A DNA stretch of 7,648 bases, from the NCBI GenBank assembly GCA_964429195.1, contig CAYSBC010000076.1:1-7648 (forward strand), written 5' to 3'. The position numbers and the translations under genes are program-made. This document shows, one piece after another, positions 1-6,557 of the stretch (position 1 is the stretch's first letter; each line of letters starts with the position of its first letter). The notes below the pieces were generated by a model. It was not told the origin of the DNA and did no database searches. It saw nothing but the letters and a program-made list of their open reading frames with translations. Origin of the DNA: JBBAFM01 sp041655415. Lineage in GTDB: Bacteria > Bacillota > Clostridia > Peptostreptococcales > JAAYPU01.

Positions 1-1
1 T

Positions 2-313
2 TGCGGTGGCTTAGTTGAAACCGGATGCTTCCCATCTTACAAAGACTTCCAAAGCAAACAATATGGTGATAAGCTTAAGAAATACTTTAAAGCAGGGCCG
101 GCTTCGGCAGAAGTTAGAGCTAAGGCGGCCAGAGTGGCAGAGTGGTTAACTGTAGGAGGAGGAATACCGGGTTGTATGCACGGTGGTGGTTCTCCTGATG
201 GTGCAAGGCTTGTTGTTAGACTTCATACACCTATTGAAGAGTTTGTTGGCTATGCTAAGAGAGTGGCTAAGATTGATGAAGACATACCAGACCCTGCTGC
301 AAACAAAAAATAA
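2..313 (+). CDS. abfD: 4-hydroxybutyryl-CoA dehydratase / vinylacetyl-CoA isomerase, C-terminal fragment
   Basis: The window opens inside this gene. About 103 residues are readable, starting with CGGLVETGCFPSYKDF and ending in a TAA stop. The stretch EWLTVGGGIPGCMHGGGSPDG followed by a short helical tail is what I recognise as the C-terminus of AbfD, the [4Fe-4S]- and FAD-dependent enzyme that dehydrates 4-hydroxybutyryl-CoA to crotonyl-CoA in clostridial succinate and 4-aminobutyrate fermentation. The family is about 490 residues long, so roughly four fifths of the protein, including the cluster ligands, lies outside the window. The identification rests on recognising the terminal motif and cannot say which pathway the enzyme serves here. 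A terminator 24 bases downstream shows that this is the last gene of its transcript. A distant paralogue of the same acyl-CoA dehydrogenase-like or 4-hydroxyphenylacetate hydroxylase superfamily is the main alternative. Confidence 0.85.
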   Translation, partial: CGGLVETGCFPSYKDFQSKQYGDKLKKYFKAGPASAEVRAKAARVAEWLTVGGGIPGCMHGGGSPDGARLVVRLHTPIEEFVGYAKRVAKIDEDIPDPAANKK

Positions 314-336
314 ATGAAATACTAGAAAAAAAATAG

Positions 337-376
337 AAATAGCTATTCTCAGATAACTGAGAATAGCTATTTTTTT
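337..376 (+). terminator. rho-independent terminator after abfD
   Basis: A perfect 16-base inverted repeat lies at 337-352 and 357-372 (AAATAGCTATTCTCAG with its complement), with a 4-base loop ATAA. The T tract runs 371-376. It lies 24 bases after the abfD stop, and all neighbouring genes point the same way, so it separates the abfD transcript from the helicase. An A-rich run at 326-333 precedes the left arm, but the terminator is clearly stronger in the + direction. Confidence 0.92.
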
Positions 377-413
377 AATACCATGAGTATAAGTCAGATA
401 ACATTAATATTTA

Positions 414-442
414 TTGTAATATTTTTACATTTAACATATAAT
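414..442 (+). promoter_or_regulatory. sigma-A-type promoter of the helicase gene
   Basis: A perfect -10 box TATAAT is at 437-442. Seventeen bases upstream is TTGTAA at 414-419, which matches four of the six -35 consensus positions (TTGACA). The box lies about 40 bases before the helicase start and just after the abfD terminator, where a new transcript should begin. A second TTTACA at 425-430 is too close to the -10 to be its partner. Confidence 0.7.
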
Positions 443-481
443 ATGGTTGATAGTTTTATTAAAGGGGGGTGATGAGAATAG

Positions 482-3295
482 ATGGAACGATATTCAGCTT
501 CGTATACTCATACAAGAAGGAATTTTGTTTTCCAAAATGTCGAAGGTTCTTATGTAATTACTCCTTATTTCGGAGTCTATTGTGTGCTTAAAAATATTCT
601 TCAAAGGGGTAGTCCCACGAAGCCTTCCGTGTTTTTGAGGCAACAACTTGGAGAGGTTGAACTAAAAGGGGCATACGATGTAGTTCTGCGTTTTCAGCTT
701 TTGATCTTATCTCTCCTGCAGAAAAATCGAATCAGTTTTGAAGACTCGGAATGGAAATTTTCTCTTTGCAATGGGAACGAAGAACTCATACAATTCTTTC
801 ATCTGGCTATACAAGATAATTTTCTTTGGCTAGACCACCTCTGTAAATTAATAAAGCTCCCTCTGGGAAAGCCTAAAATATTAATAAAAACCTATAATGA
901 AGATGAAGTTTCAGATGAATTAGCCATTGATTTCAGTATGTGTAAAGGATGGTCAGACGAAGCAGAGCTAAATCCTAATATTATTTATGTAAGAAACGAC
1001 AATGACGATCATCAGGATTATTTTCAAGTCAGTATATCGGACCCTATAACTTATGAGTTGATTTTCGAAGGTGAAGATTCTGATTTTTCTAATCTTTTGT
1101 TTTTCTTAAAAAACATATTTGGGTTTGATGATTTTCGGGATGGACAAATCCCTATCATAGTTAATGTTTTGAGGAGAAATGATACCATCGGAATCTTACC
1201 GACTGGAACAGGAAAATCTTTGTGCTACCAATTTTGCGCCTTACTGCAACCCTGTATCAGTTTTGTTGTCTGTCCTATCCTATCCTTGATGTACGATCAA
1301 AAGGAAAATTTGGACAGGGTTGGCGTCACCCGCACCCATTATATTACAAGTGATATCACCGGAGCAGAGAAAGCGGAAGTTCTTGAAAAATTTCTAAGGG
1401 GACAATATTTTTTTGTCTGGATTTCTCCTGAAAGGTTTCAAAGTCAGGCCTTCAGGGAATCCTTGCAGAGGATAAGCAAAGAAAGAAGCTTTGGGCTGGC
1501 TATCATCGATGAAGTCCATTGCTTATCAGAATGGGGCCATGATTTTAGAACTTCCTATCTTACTCTCATTAAAACGATTCGGGATTACTGTCCTGAAATA
1601 AAATTGCTAGGTTTAACAGCGACTGCATCCCAGTTTGTATTGAATGATTTGCAAAAAGAATTTGAAATAGATGCTATCAACATTAAAACAACGACGAACA
1701 TGAACAGAGAGGAGCTTGTTTTTCACGTCATTACAATCGATGAAAGGAGTAAATATGAAGAACTTAAGCTTCTCCTAGAAGAAATCGATAGGAAATATAA
1801 ACATTCAGTTTTTGACCTTGACGGTGATGCAACAAAATGTGGCTTAATCTTTACCCTTGTTAAGGGAACAAAAAATGGATGTATTCATCTTGCAAAGAAA
1901 TTAACAAAGGATCTGGAAATGGATGTGAAGTCTTATCATGGTGCCCTAGGGAGCCTAAAGAAAACTACACAAGAAGAATATAAAGCGAACATGTATCCAC
2001 TTCTCGTGGCGACAAAGGCCTTCGGAATGGGTGTCGATAAGAGCAACATTCGGTATACCATTCACTATGGACTTCCCTGGTCCATCGAAGCCTTCTATCA
2101 GGAGGCTGGAAGAGCCGGCAGGGATAAAGAAAAGGCAGATTGCTATATCCTCTATAAGCCTGAAAAATGCAGTACAGATATTATAGAGGGTATTTTTGAT
2201 ATAAAAACAGAGGTGAGCAACCTAGAGAGTTTATGTACGAACCTTGAGAATGATTTGAGTTCTATCATGTTTTTATGGTTGCAAAGCAATAGGGGTATTG
2301 ACCGGGAGCTGGAGGTCATGAGATGGGTGATGAATTTCTTAGTTGTAAAGAAGACAGATTTAGTTCAATGTACAAAGGAATACCCCAAAGCTGAGGTTGA
2401 AAAGGCTATCTATAAACTACGTATTTTAGGACTTATTCATGATTGGACAATGGAGGCGTGGGGAGAAGAAAGGGGAAAAATTAGAGTTTTTCAAAATGAT
2501 TATAGCTTACAGTCTATCAGGAATAGCCTATTTACCTATATCAGGAGGTATGATCCGGAATTCCCTGACCAGGATGAGGAAGAAAGATATGCCACATATT
2601 TCAACATTCTGAAAGATGAGGAGTTAAAGCCTCTTACAAGATATATGAAAATGCTTCTCAAATGGAACTATGATAATATCGTCTATCAAAGAAGGCAGAC
2701 TATAAAAAACATGAAAGACATTTGTGATCATTATCAAGATAGCAATCATCTGAAAGAATATATTGGAAACTATTTTAGGTTTTCCGATAAAACCTTCATA
2801 CTCGATCAAATCGCTTATAAGCCTGATGAATATGCGAATTGGTTTGAGCTGTTTTATGAATATAGGGAAGATGGTAATAAGGAAAGAATAAAAACAGTAA
2901 TCACCCGGGGTCAGGCTGAAAGATTCATTCCTTCACTTCAAAGATATTTAGAGAGTTATCGCTATAACACAGGGTTAAACTTTGTCAGCGGTATGATAAG
3001 GCTTATCTGCAATCAATTTCATGATACGGATGGGCAGTTGAGATTAGAGGATGCCTTTAGTCGCATTGATTATTATTCGGAGAAAGATTTTGATGAGATA
3101 TATAAAAATACTTTAGACATAGGACAAGGTATAGATGAAGAAAACAGGGAGGTTTTAGGAAGGTTTCTCATGGACCGCTATCCACTACATGCCATAAAGA
3201 CTTATAAAAAGTTAGAGGACAGGTCCTCATTATCCATTATTCTAGAGGATTCATTAAAGAAGCTTAATAGGTTTAGGGAGGTTATAAAATGGTAA
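482..3295 (+). CDS. RecQ-like superfamily 2 DNA helicase with novel N- and C-terminal regions
   Basis: This 937-residue protein has a full RecQ-type helicase core: the aromatic/RQ motif FGFDDFRDGQ (213-222), Walker A PTGTGKS (240-246, Lys245), motif Ia CPILSLMYDQ (264-273), the DEVH Walker B box (343-346), motif III GLTATAS (377-383), motif V ATKAFGMGVD (510-519) and motif VI YQEAGRAGRD (539-548). ATP-driven 3'-5' DNA unwinding is inferred from the family. Residues 1-212 match nothing I recognise. After the core, 611-656 looks like a winged helix (DLVQC through KAIYKLRILGLIHDW). The RecQ zinc cluster is absent: nearby cysteines (554, 563, 585, 630) show no CxxC pairing, and no HRDC domain is evident. 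Some 280 further residues have no clear relative. The start is fixed by an in-frame TAG immediately upstream and by a GGGGGGTGA ribosome site at 464-472. The gene overlaps the next by 7 bases. Housekeeping RecQ is shorter, so this is a specialised repair or defence helicase. Confidence 0.85.
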   Translation: MERYSASYTHTRRNFVFQNVEGSYVITPYFGVYCVLKNILQRGSPTKPSVFLRQQLGEVELKGAYDVVLRFQLLILSLLQKNRISFEDSEWKFSLCNGNEELIQFFHLAIQDNFLWLDHLCKLIKLPLGKPKILIKTYNEDEVSDELAIDFSMCKGWSDEAELNPNIIYVRNDNDDHQDYFQVSISDPITYELIFEGEDSDFSNLLFFLKNIFGFDDFRDGQIPIIVNVLRRNDTIGILPTGTGKSLCYQFCALLQPCISFVVCPILSLMYDQKENLDRVGVTRTHYITSDITGAEKAEVLEKFLRGQYFFVWISPERFQSQAFRESLQRISKERSFGLAIIDEVHCLSEWGHDFRTSYLTLIKTIRDYCPEIKLLGLTATASQFVLNDLQKEFEIDAINIKTTTNMNREELVFHVITIDERSKYEELKLLLEEIDRKYKHSVFDLDGDATKCGLIFTLVKGTKNGCIHLAKKLTKDLEMDVKSYHGALGSLKKTTQEEYKANMYPLLVATKAFGMGVDKSNIRYTIHYGLPWSIEAFYQEAGRAGRDKEKADCYILYKPEKCSTDIIEGIFDIKTEVSNLESLCTNLENDLSSIMFLWLQSNRGIDRELEVMRWVMNFLVVKKTDLVQCTKEYPKAEVEKAIYKLRILGLIHDWTMEAWGEERGKIRVFQNDYSLQSIRNSLFTYIRRYDPEFPDQDEEERYATYFNILKDEELKPLTRYMKMLLKWNYDNIVYQRRQTIKNMKDICDHYQDSNHLKEYIGNYFRFSDKTFILDQIAYKPDEYANWFELFYEYREDGNKERIKTVITRGQAERFIPSLQRYLESYRYNTGLNFVSGMIRLICNQFHDTDGQLRLEDAFSRIDYYSEKDFDEIYKNTLDIGQGIDEENREVLGRFLMDRYPLHAIKTYKKLEDRSSLSIILEDSLKKLNRFREVIKW

Positions 3296-3403
3296 ATATT
3301 GATAAATTAGACTCCGCAATCATTGAATTGGAAAGCAGCTCAAAGGATGTAGCCAAATTATCACAGATGATAAAAACTACTGAAATTCTCTTGGATAGAG
3401 TTG
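3289..3403 (+). CDS. unknown protein, N-terminal fragment, translationally coupled to the helicase
   Basis: An ATG at 3289 overlaps the helicase stop by 7 bases and is preceded, at 7 bases spacing, by AGGGAGG (3275-3281). This is a convincing start and points to co-translation with the helicase. Thirty-eight residues are readable (MVNIDKLDSAIIELESSSKD onward) before the sequence enters a run of N. They are polar and helix-favouring, with leucine, isoleucine and valine spaced as in a short coiled coil. No signal peptide, membrane segment or catalytic motif is visible. I do not recognise the family. Its true length cannot be known because the gap size is undefined. The tight coupling implies that it acts together with the helicase. 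Confidence 0.7.
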
Positions 3404-3503
3404 NNNNNNNNNNNNNNNNNNNNNNNNNNNNNNNNNNNNNNNNNNNNNNNNNNNNNNNNNNNNNNNNNNNNNNNNNNNNNNNNNNNNNNNNNNNNNNNNN
3501 NNN
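3404..3503. other. assembly gap (100 N)
   Basis: There are exactly 100 unknown bases, the same length as the second gap at 6415-6514, which is typical of a filler of fixed size. The real interval may be much longer and may hold the rest of the small gene begun at 3289, further genes of the helicase operon, and the ribosome site of uvsE. Confidence 0.97.
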
Positions 3504-3509
3504 AATTCT

Positions 3510-4763
3510 ATGAACATTGGTTACGCCTGTCTTACTGTTGGCGTTTCGGGAACAAAGCTAAGAAACTGCACAATAAAAAATGCTACTCCCGATGTATTGT
3601 CAACTTTAATTCAATCAAATCTGGAAGCATTAGATAATATATTAGACTACAACATAAAAAACGGCATTAAGCTCTTTCGTGTCAGTTCAGACATCATACC
3701 CTTCGGATCACATCCTGTAAATACGTTAAAATGGTGGGAAAAATTCAACGATCAATTAAAGGGAATTGGAAATAAAGCACTTAAAAATAGTATACGTCTT
3801 TCAATGCACCCAGGGCAGTACACTGTACTAAATTCACCGGATGAAGTCGTGGTAGAGCGAGCAGTAACAGATTTGAAATATCATGCACAATTTTTGGACG
3901 CAATGGGTTTAGGACAAGAACACAAAATAATTCTCCACATCGGTGGAATATATGGAGATAAGCCATCGGCCCTCAAACGATTCATCAAGCAATACCGTTG
4001 TTTGGATAAAAACATCCGGCAGCGACTGGTGATTGAAAACGATGACCGCCAGTATGATATATCCGATGTTCTTTCTATAGGAGAAAGCGAAGGCATCCCC
4101 GTTGTATTTGACAATCTTCATCATCAAGTGAATCACAACAATAAGCATTCAGAGATTGAATGGATCAATGCATGCAGAAACACATGGAAACAGGCGGACG
4201 GTCTTCAAAAGCTACATTATTCACAGCAGAATGCGGGAAAACGGCCGGGTTCTCATTCTAATACATTGGATGTCGATGTTTTTTTACAATTTTATAAACG
4301 GATTCCTAATCAGGATGTGAATATCATGGTGGAAGTCAAAGACAAGAATTTGTCTGCGATAAAATGTATCAATACAATTGCTTCACCCAGAATAAAGCGA
4401 CTAGAAGATGAATGGGCGCGTTATAAGTATTTGGTTCTAGAACATTCTCCGAAAGTTTACCAAGAGATAAGGCAGCTTTTGAAAGACAAGAGTGCATATC
4501 CTGTTAGAGAGTTTTACAAACTGATCGATGCAGCCATGATGAGCCCGGTCAAGCCCGGAGATGCTGTAAATGCCGCTCAGCACGTATGGGGTTATTTAAA
4601 AGATTCATCGGATAAGACTACAAGGCTAAGGTTTGAAAAGATCCTTGATAAAGTGATTATGGGAGAATCAACAACTTCCATGAAACGCTTACTTTGGAAG
4701 CTAGCGGAAGAACAGCAACAACAGTATTTGATGGATTCTCTTTACTTTATGAAGTTATTATAA
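3510..4763 (+). CDS. uvsE: UV damage endonuclease UvsE with C-terminal DUF1722 (YbgA-like) domain
   Basis: UvsE/UVDE cuts DNA 5' of UV photoproducts and starts an alternative excision repair pathway. Residues 1 to about 290 form the TIM-barrel enzyme. All metal-site positions known from the Thermus enzyme have counterparts: His68, His100, His143, Glu176, Asp201, His204, Lys234, His236, His249 and Glu275, within motifs MHPGQY, LHIGG, VIENDD, FDNLHHQ, KLHYSQ and VEVKDKN. Gln103 and Tyr104 correspond to the pair that probes the damaged base. Residues about 300-417 go beyond a minimal UVDE and resemble DUF1722: KYLVLEHSPKVYQEI, then NAAQHVWGYLKD, a lysine/glutamate-rich helix and a final YLMDSLYF. 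The start MNIGYACLTVG is the usual beginning of this subfamily, but the upstream ribosome site is lost in the gap ending 6 bases earlier. Whether the gene belongs to the helicase operon cannot be decided. The tspO-like gene follows after about 60 bases with no terminator. Confidence 0.93.
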   Translation: MNIGYACLTVGVSGTKLRNCTIKNATPDVLSTLIQSNLEALDNILDYNIKNGIKLFRVSSDIIPFGSHPVNTLKWWEKFNDQLKGIGNKALKNSIRLSMHPGQYTVLNSPDEVVVERAVTDLKYHAQFLDAMGLGQEHKIILHIGGIYGDKPSALKRFIKQYRCLDKNIRQRLVIENDDRQYDISDVLSIGESEGIPVVFDNLHHQVNHNNKHSEIEWINACRNTWKQADGLQKLHYSQQNAGKRPGSHSNTLDVDVFLQFYKRIPNQDVNIMVEVKDKNLSAIKCINTIASPRIKRLEDEWARYKYLVLEHSPKVYQEIRQLLKDKSAYPVREFYKLIDAAMMSPVKPGDAVNAAQHVWGYLKDSSDKTTRLRFEKILDKVIMGESTTSMKRLLWKLAEEQQQQYLMDSLYFMKLL

Positions 4764-4809
4764 TGAGGAAAAGATTCAGATTTAAGAAATACATTAAAAT
4801 TAAAAAATA

Positions 4810-4815
4810 AGGAGG
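4810..4815 (+). promoter_or_regulatory. ribosome binding site deciding the tspO-like start
   Basis: A perfect AGGAGG precedes two adjacent ATG codons at 4820 and 4823. The spacing is 4 bases to the first and 7 to the second, so the second ATG is preferred. The protein differs by one methionine only. Confidence 0.75.
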
Positions 4816-4822
4816 TTTCATG

Positions 4823-5611
4823 ATGGAAACAAGAAAAAGGGCATGGATCAATGGCCTATTTCTCGCAGTAACTTTGGCTATCAATACCCTTGGCGCTTTA
4901 GGGCGGATCAACGGGCTTTCTCAAAAAGAAATTTCAGATATGTTTATAACCCTTATCACACCAAGTCCTTCTACTTTCAGCATTTGGAGTGTTATCTACT
5001 CTTTGCTGATAATTTCCGTCATCATGATGATTGTCAAAAAACATGATCCCTATTACAAATGTGCCGTAAATCAGATATCTACCCTTTTCATCATTTCCTG
5101 CATTCTTAATATGGGATGGATTATTGCTTTCTCTTATGTTCAGCTTGAGATATCTGTATTATTCATTTTGGGCTTTGTCATTACATTATCCTTGATTTGC
5201 CAGAATCTCTTAAAGATCAATGATGGAAAGCACTGGCTGTTGCCATTGACTTTTGGAATCTATACCGGTTGGTTATTCATAGCTACTGTTGTGAACACAG
5301 CGGCTATGCTTGTCAAGCTGCAATGGAATGGCTTTGGCATTGCAGATGAAATATGGGCCATTATTATCCTGATTGTTGCAATTCTTTTGGTCCTTATGGT
5401 ACTCTCGAAAATTCGTAATGCTGTATTCCTGCTTCCTATTGCATGGGCATATTTCGGAATCTATCAGTTTTTAAAGGCACCGGAAGGGTTCAAGGGGCAG
5501 TTTGATCTTCTGCAAAACATAGCCCTTGCAGGCATAGCTGTTTTGGTAGTTTTGGCTGCAATCCAGTTTTATCGAAACCATTTTTCATTGATACCTAAAC
5601 CTGAAAATTAG
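4823..5611 (+). CDS. TspO/MBR-like (tryptophan-rich sensory protein family) membrane protein
   Basis: The protein has 262 residues (263 if the upstream ATG is used) and is strongly hydrophobic throughout. On the 263-residue numbering I see about seven or eight membrane spans, near 10-27, 52-72, 86-107, 109-130, 140-163, 176-197, 200-218 and 231-251. Family marks are TPSPSTFSIWSVIY (47-60), which mirrors the P-x-x-x-F-x-x-x-W turn of TspO; NMGWIIAF (97-104), matching its N-x-x-W; and GIYTGWLFIATVVNTAAML (146-164). Classical TspO has five spans in about 160 residues, so this is the longer variant common in Firmicutes. TspO proteins bind porphyrins and act in tetrapyrrole and oxidative or light-stress responses; the ligand here is unknown. 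The gene follows uvsE in the same direction without an intervening terminator and is probably cotranscribed. A short inverted repeat overlaps its stop codon. Confidence 0.8.
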   Translation: METRKRAWINGLFLAVTLAINTLGALGRINGLSQKEISDMFITLITPSPSTFSIWSVIYSLLIISVIMMIVKKHDPYYKCAVNQISTLFIISCILNMGWIIAFSYVQLEISVLFILGFVITLSLICQNLLKINDGKHWLLPLTFGIYTGWLFIATVVNTAAMLVKLQWNGFGIADEIWAIIILIVAILLVLMVLSKIRNAVFLLPIAWAYFGIYQFLKAPEGFKGQFDLLQNIALAGIAVLVVLAAIQFYRNHFSLIPKPEN

Positions 5612-5626
5612 AATAGAGTCTAATTT
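5605..5626 (+). repeat. short AT-rich inverted repeat at the end of the tspO-like gene
   Basis: AAATTAGA (5605-5612) and TCTAATTT (5619-5626) form a perfect 8-base inverted repeat with a 6-base loop, spanning the stop codon. It has little GC and no T tract follows, so it would be at best a weak terminator or RNA 3'-end structure. Confidence 0.4.
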
Positions 5627-5634
5627 ACTAAGAT

Positions 5635-5665
5635 ATGACATAAGTTGTTGTAATAAGATTATAAT
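5635..5665 (+). promoter_or_regulatory. candidate promoter upstream of the small membrane protein / FLP operon
   Basis: ATGACA (5635-5640) matches five of six -35 bases and TATAAT (5660-5665) is a perfect -10 box. The spacing of 19 bases is longer than the optimal 17, which is often a mark of an activator-dependent or otherwise regulated promoter. Using GATTAT (5657-5662) instead gives 16 bases but a poorer -10 box. It lies just ahead of the gene at 5689, in a 77-base intergenic space. Confidence 0.5.
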
Positions 5666-5676
5666 AACTTTGTCAT
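5635..5676 (+). repeat. spaced inverted repeat enclosing the candidate promoter
   Basis: ATGACATAAGTT (5635-5646) and AACTTTGTCAT (5666-5676) are complementary apart from one bulged base. Nineteen bases between them contain the -10 box. The left arm contains the putative -35, and the right arm ends just before the ribosome site at 5677. It could be a pair of operator half-sites, or it could form a leader stem near the translation start. Neither role can be settled from sequence. Confidence 0.5.
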
Positions 5677-5683
5677 GAGGTGA
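5677..5683 (+). promoter_or_regulatory. ribosome binding site that excludes the upstream GTG start
   Basis: GAGGTGA at 5677-5683 is a good Shine-Dalgarno sequence, 5 bases before ATG at 5689. A GTG in the same frame at 5680 lies inside it, so that codon is very unlikely to be the start. Confidence 0.75.
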
Positions 5684-5688
5684 CGGAA

Positions 5689-5949
5689 ATGAAAAACACA
5701 TTCTTTTTTTCAACGATTAAAATTTTTAAATATACAATACTGCTTGGAATTGTAGCATGCTTTTCTCATTTTGCATATGAACTTAGTGGAAGGAACCCCA
5801 TGGTGGGATCTCATTTTCTTAAATATTCAACACCTCATAAGTGGGTAGGGATTCTATCGGTTATTGTCATTGTATCTTTATTCGTTATGTTTGTTGTGTT
5901 TACAATCAAGCCACCGGAATTACCGATGTTCTTTGATAACAGTAATTAA
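5689..5949 (+). CDS. small two-helix membrane protein, possibly DUF6512-like
   Basis: The protein has 86 residues with two likely membrane helices, about 15-30 and 53-73. They are separated by a short polar loop containing HFAYELSGRNPMVG (27-40), and the C-terminus is proline- and acid-containing. The H-F-x-Y-E-x-S-G-x-N-P pattern reminds me of the first loop of DUF6512 membrane proteins, but those are about twice as long, so this would be a shortened form; that link is tentative. I cannot assign a function. The start was chosen from the GAGGTGA site 5 bases upstream. It is the first gene after a candidate promoter. An 88-base space containing no visible terminator separates it from the FLP-type regulator, so they may be cotranscribed. 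Confidence 0.65.
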   Translation: MKNTFFFSTIKIFKYTILLGIVACFSHFAYELSGRNPMVGSHFLKYSTPHKWVGILSVIVIVSLFVMFVVFTIKPPELPMFFDNSN

Positions 5950-6037
5950 AATATATGCAATTTGTTTCAGCACAATCAATCTCGGGTAGAAAATATCCTA
6001 GCTAGCTACTAACTTATTTAAGGTGGTGTAATATCCA

Positions 6038-6557
6038 TTGAGCAAGTATTGTCTAACCATAGTTCCTATATTTAATCATTTAAATGAGGAACAAATGGAA
6101 AAAATCATGCCAAGAATCAAAGAGGCAAAATTCAAAAAAAATGAAATAATCTACAGTGCAGGAGATAAATCAGATACTCTCTACGTCGTACGAAGAGGTA
6201 GGGTAAAAATATATCGCCTTTCTGCCACAGGAAAAGAACAGGTCATTGCTTTCTTAAATCCCGGTGAGTTTACAGGCGAGTTGGCACTGTTTAGAGGTGG
6301 CACTTATGAAAGATTTGCCGAAGCTACAATGGAAACAGAGTGCTGTACCATCAGCAGGGAAGACCTACAAGAATTTTTAGTAGAATATCCTACCATAGCA
6401 TTAAAACTATTAGANNNNNNNNNNNNNNNNNNNNNNNNNNNNNNNNNNNNNNNNNNNNNNNNNNNNNNNNNNNNNNNNNNNNNNNNNNNNNNNNNNNNNN
6501 NNNNNNNNNNNNNNAGGTCAAGGTTTTATAAGACGAAAAGGGTTAAGATACATTTAG
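6038..6557 (+). CDS. FLP-type Crp/Fnr family transcriptional regulator, interrupted by an assembly gap
   Basis: The first 125 residues form a cyclic-nucleotide-binding-like sensor domain: CLTIVPIFNHLNEEQ (5-19), the beta-roll with YVVRRGRVKIYRL and NPGEFTGELALF, then a dimer helix beginning EDLQEFL. Cysteines fall at 5, 102 and 103. Lactobacillus casei FLP uses Cys5 and Cys102 as a dithiol/disulfide switch, so redox sensing is the likely role; there is no four-cysteine Fnr iron-sulfur pattern. The start is a TTG at 6038 with AGGTGGTG at 6021-6028. The gap at 6415-6514 removes the helix-turn-helix. After it, the frame beginning at 6516 reads GQGFIRRKGLRYI and stops at 6557, which resembles the closing wing of a Crp DNA-binding domain. 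The frame kept by the nominal gap length (stop at 6574) does not. The gap must therefore be longer than 100 bases. The gene lies directly upstream of the two metal-related genes, probably in one operon. Confidence 0.85.
6415..6514. other. assembly gap (100 N) inside the regulator gene
   Basis: Exactly 100 N. A Crp/Fnr protein needs roughly 80 more residues between the last readable residue and the C-terminal tail, while 100 bases would give about 33, so the filler understates the missing length by something like 150 bases. Confidence 0.97.

Noticed and set aside
2624..2809. 61-codon open frame on the - strand inside the helicase gene
   Set aside because: It lies wholly within a strongly supported coding region on the other strand, with no ribosome site or recognisable motif; a shadow frame.
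3401..3637. Open frame running through the first gap into uvsE in another frame
   Set aside because: It exists only because N codons contain no stops, and its readable part is uvsE in the wrong frame.
3781..4148. Three short - strand open frames within uvsE
   Set aside because: They overlap conserved catalytic segments of uvsE and show no protein-family features; antisense shadows.
5680..5688. GTG start giving three extra residues on the small membrane protein
   Set aside because: The GTG is part of the GAGGTGA ribosome site serving the ATG at 5689.
5999..6008. Perfect palindrome TAGCTAGCTA upstream of the regulator gene
   Set aside because: It is too short and AT-simple to call an operator, and it does not match Fnr, Crp or FLP consensus spacing.
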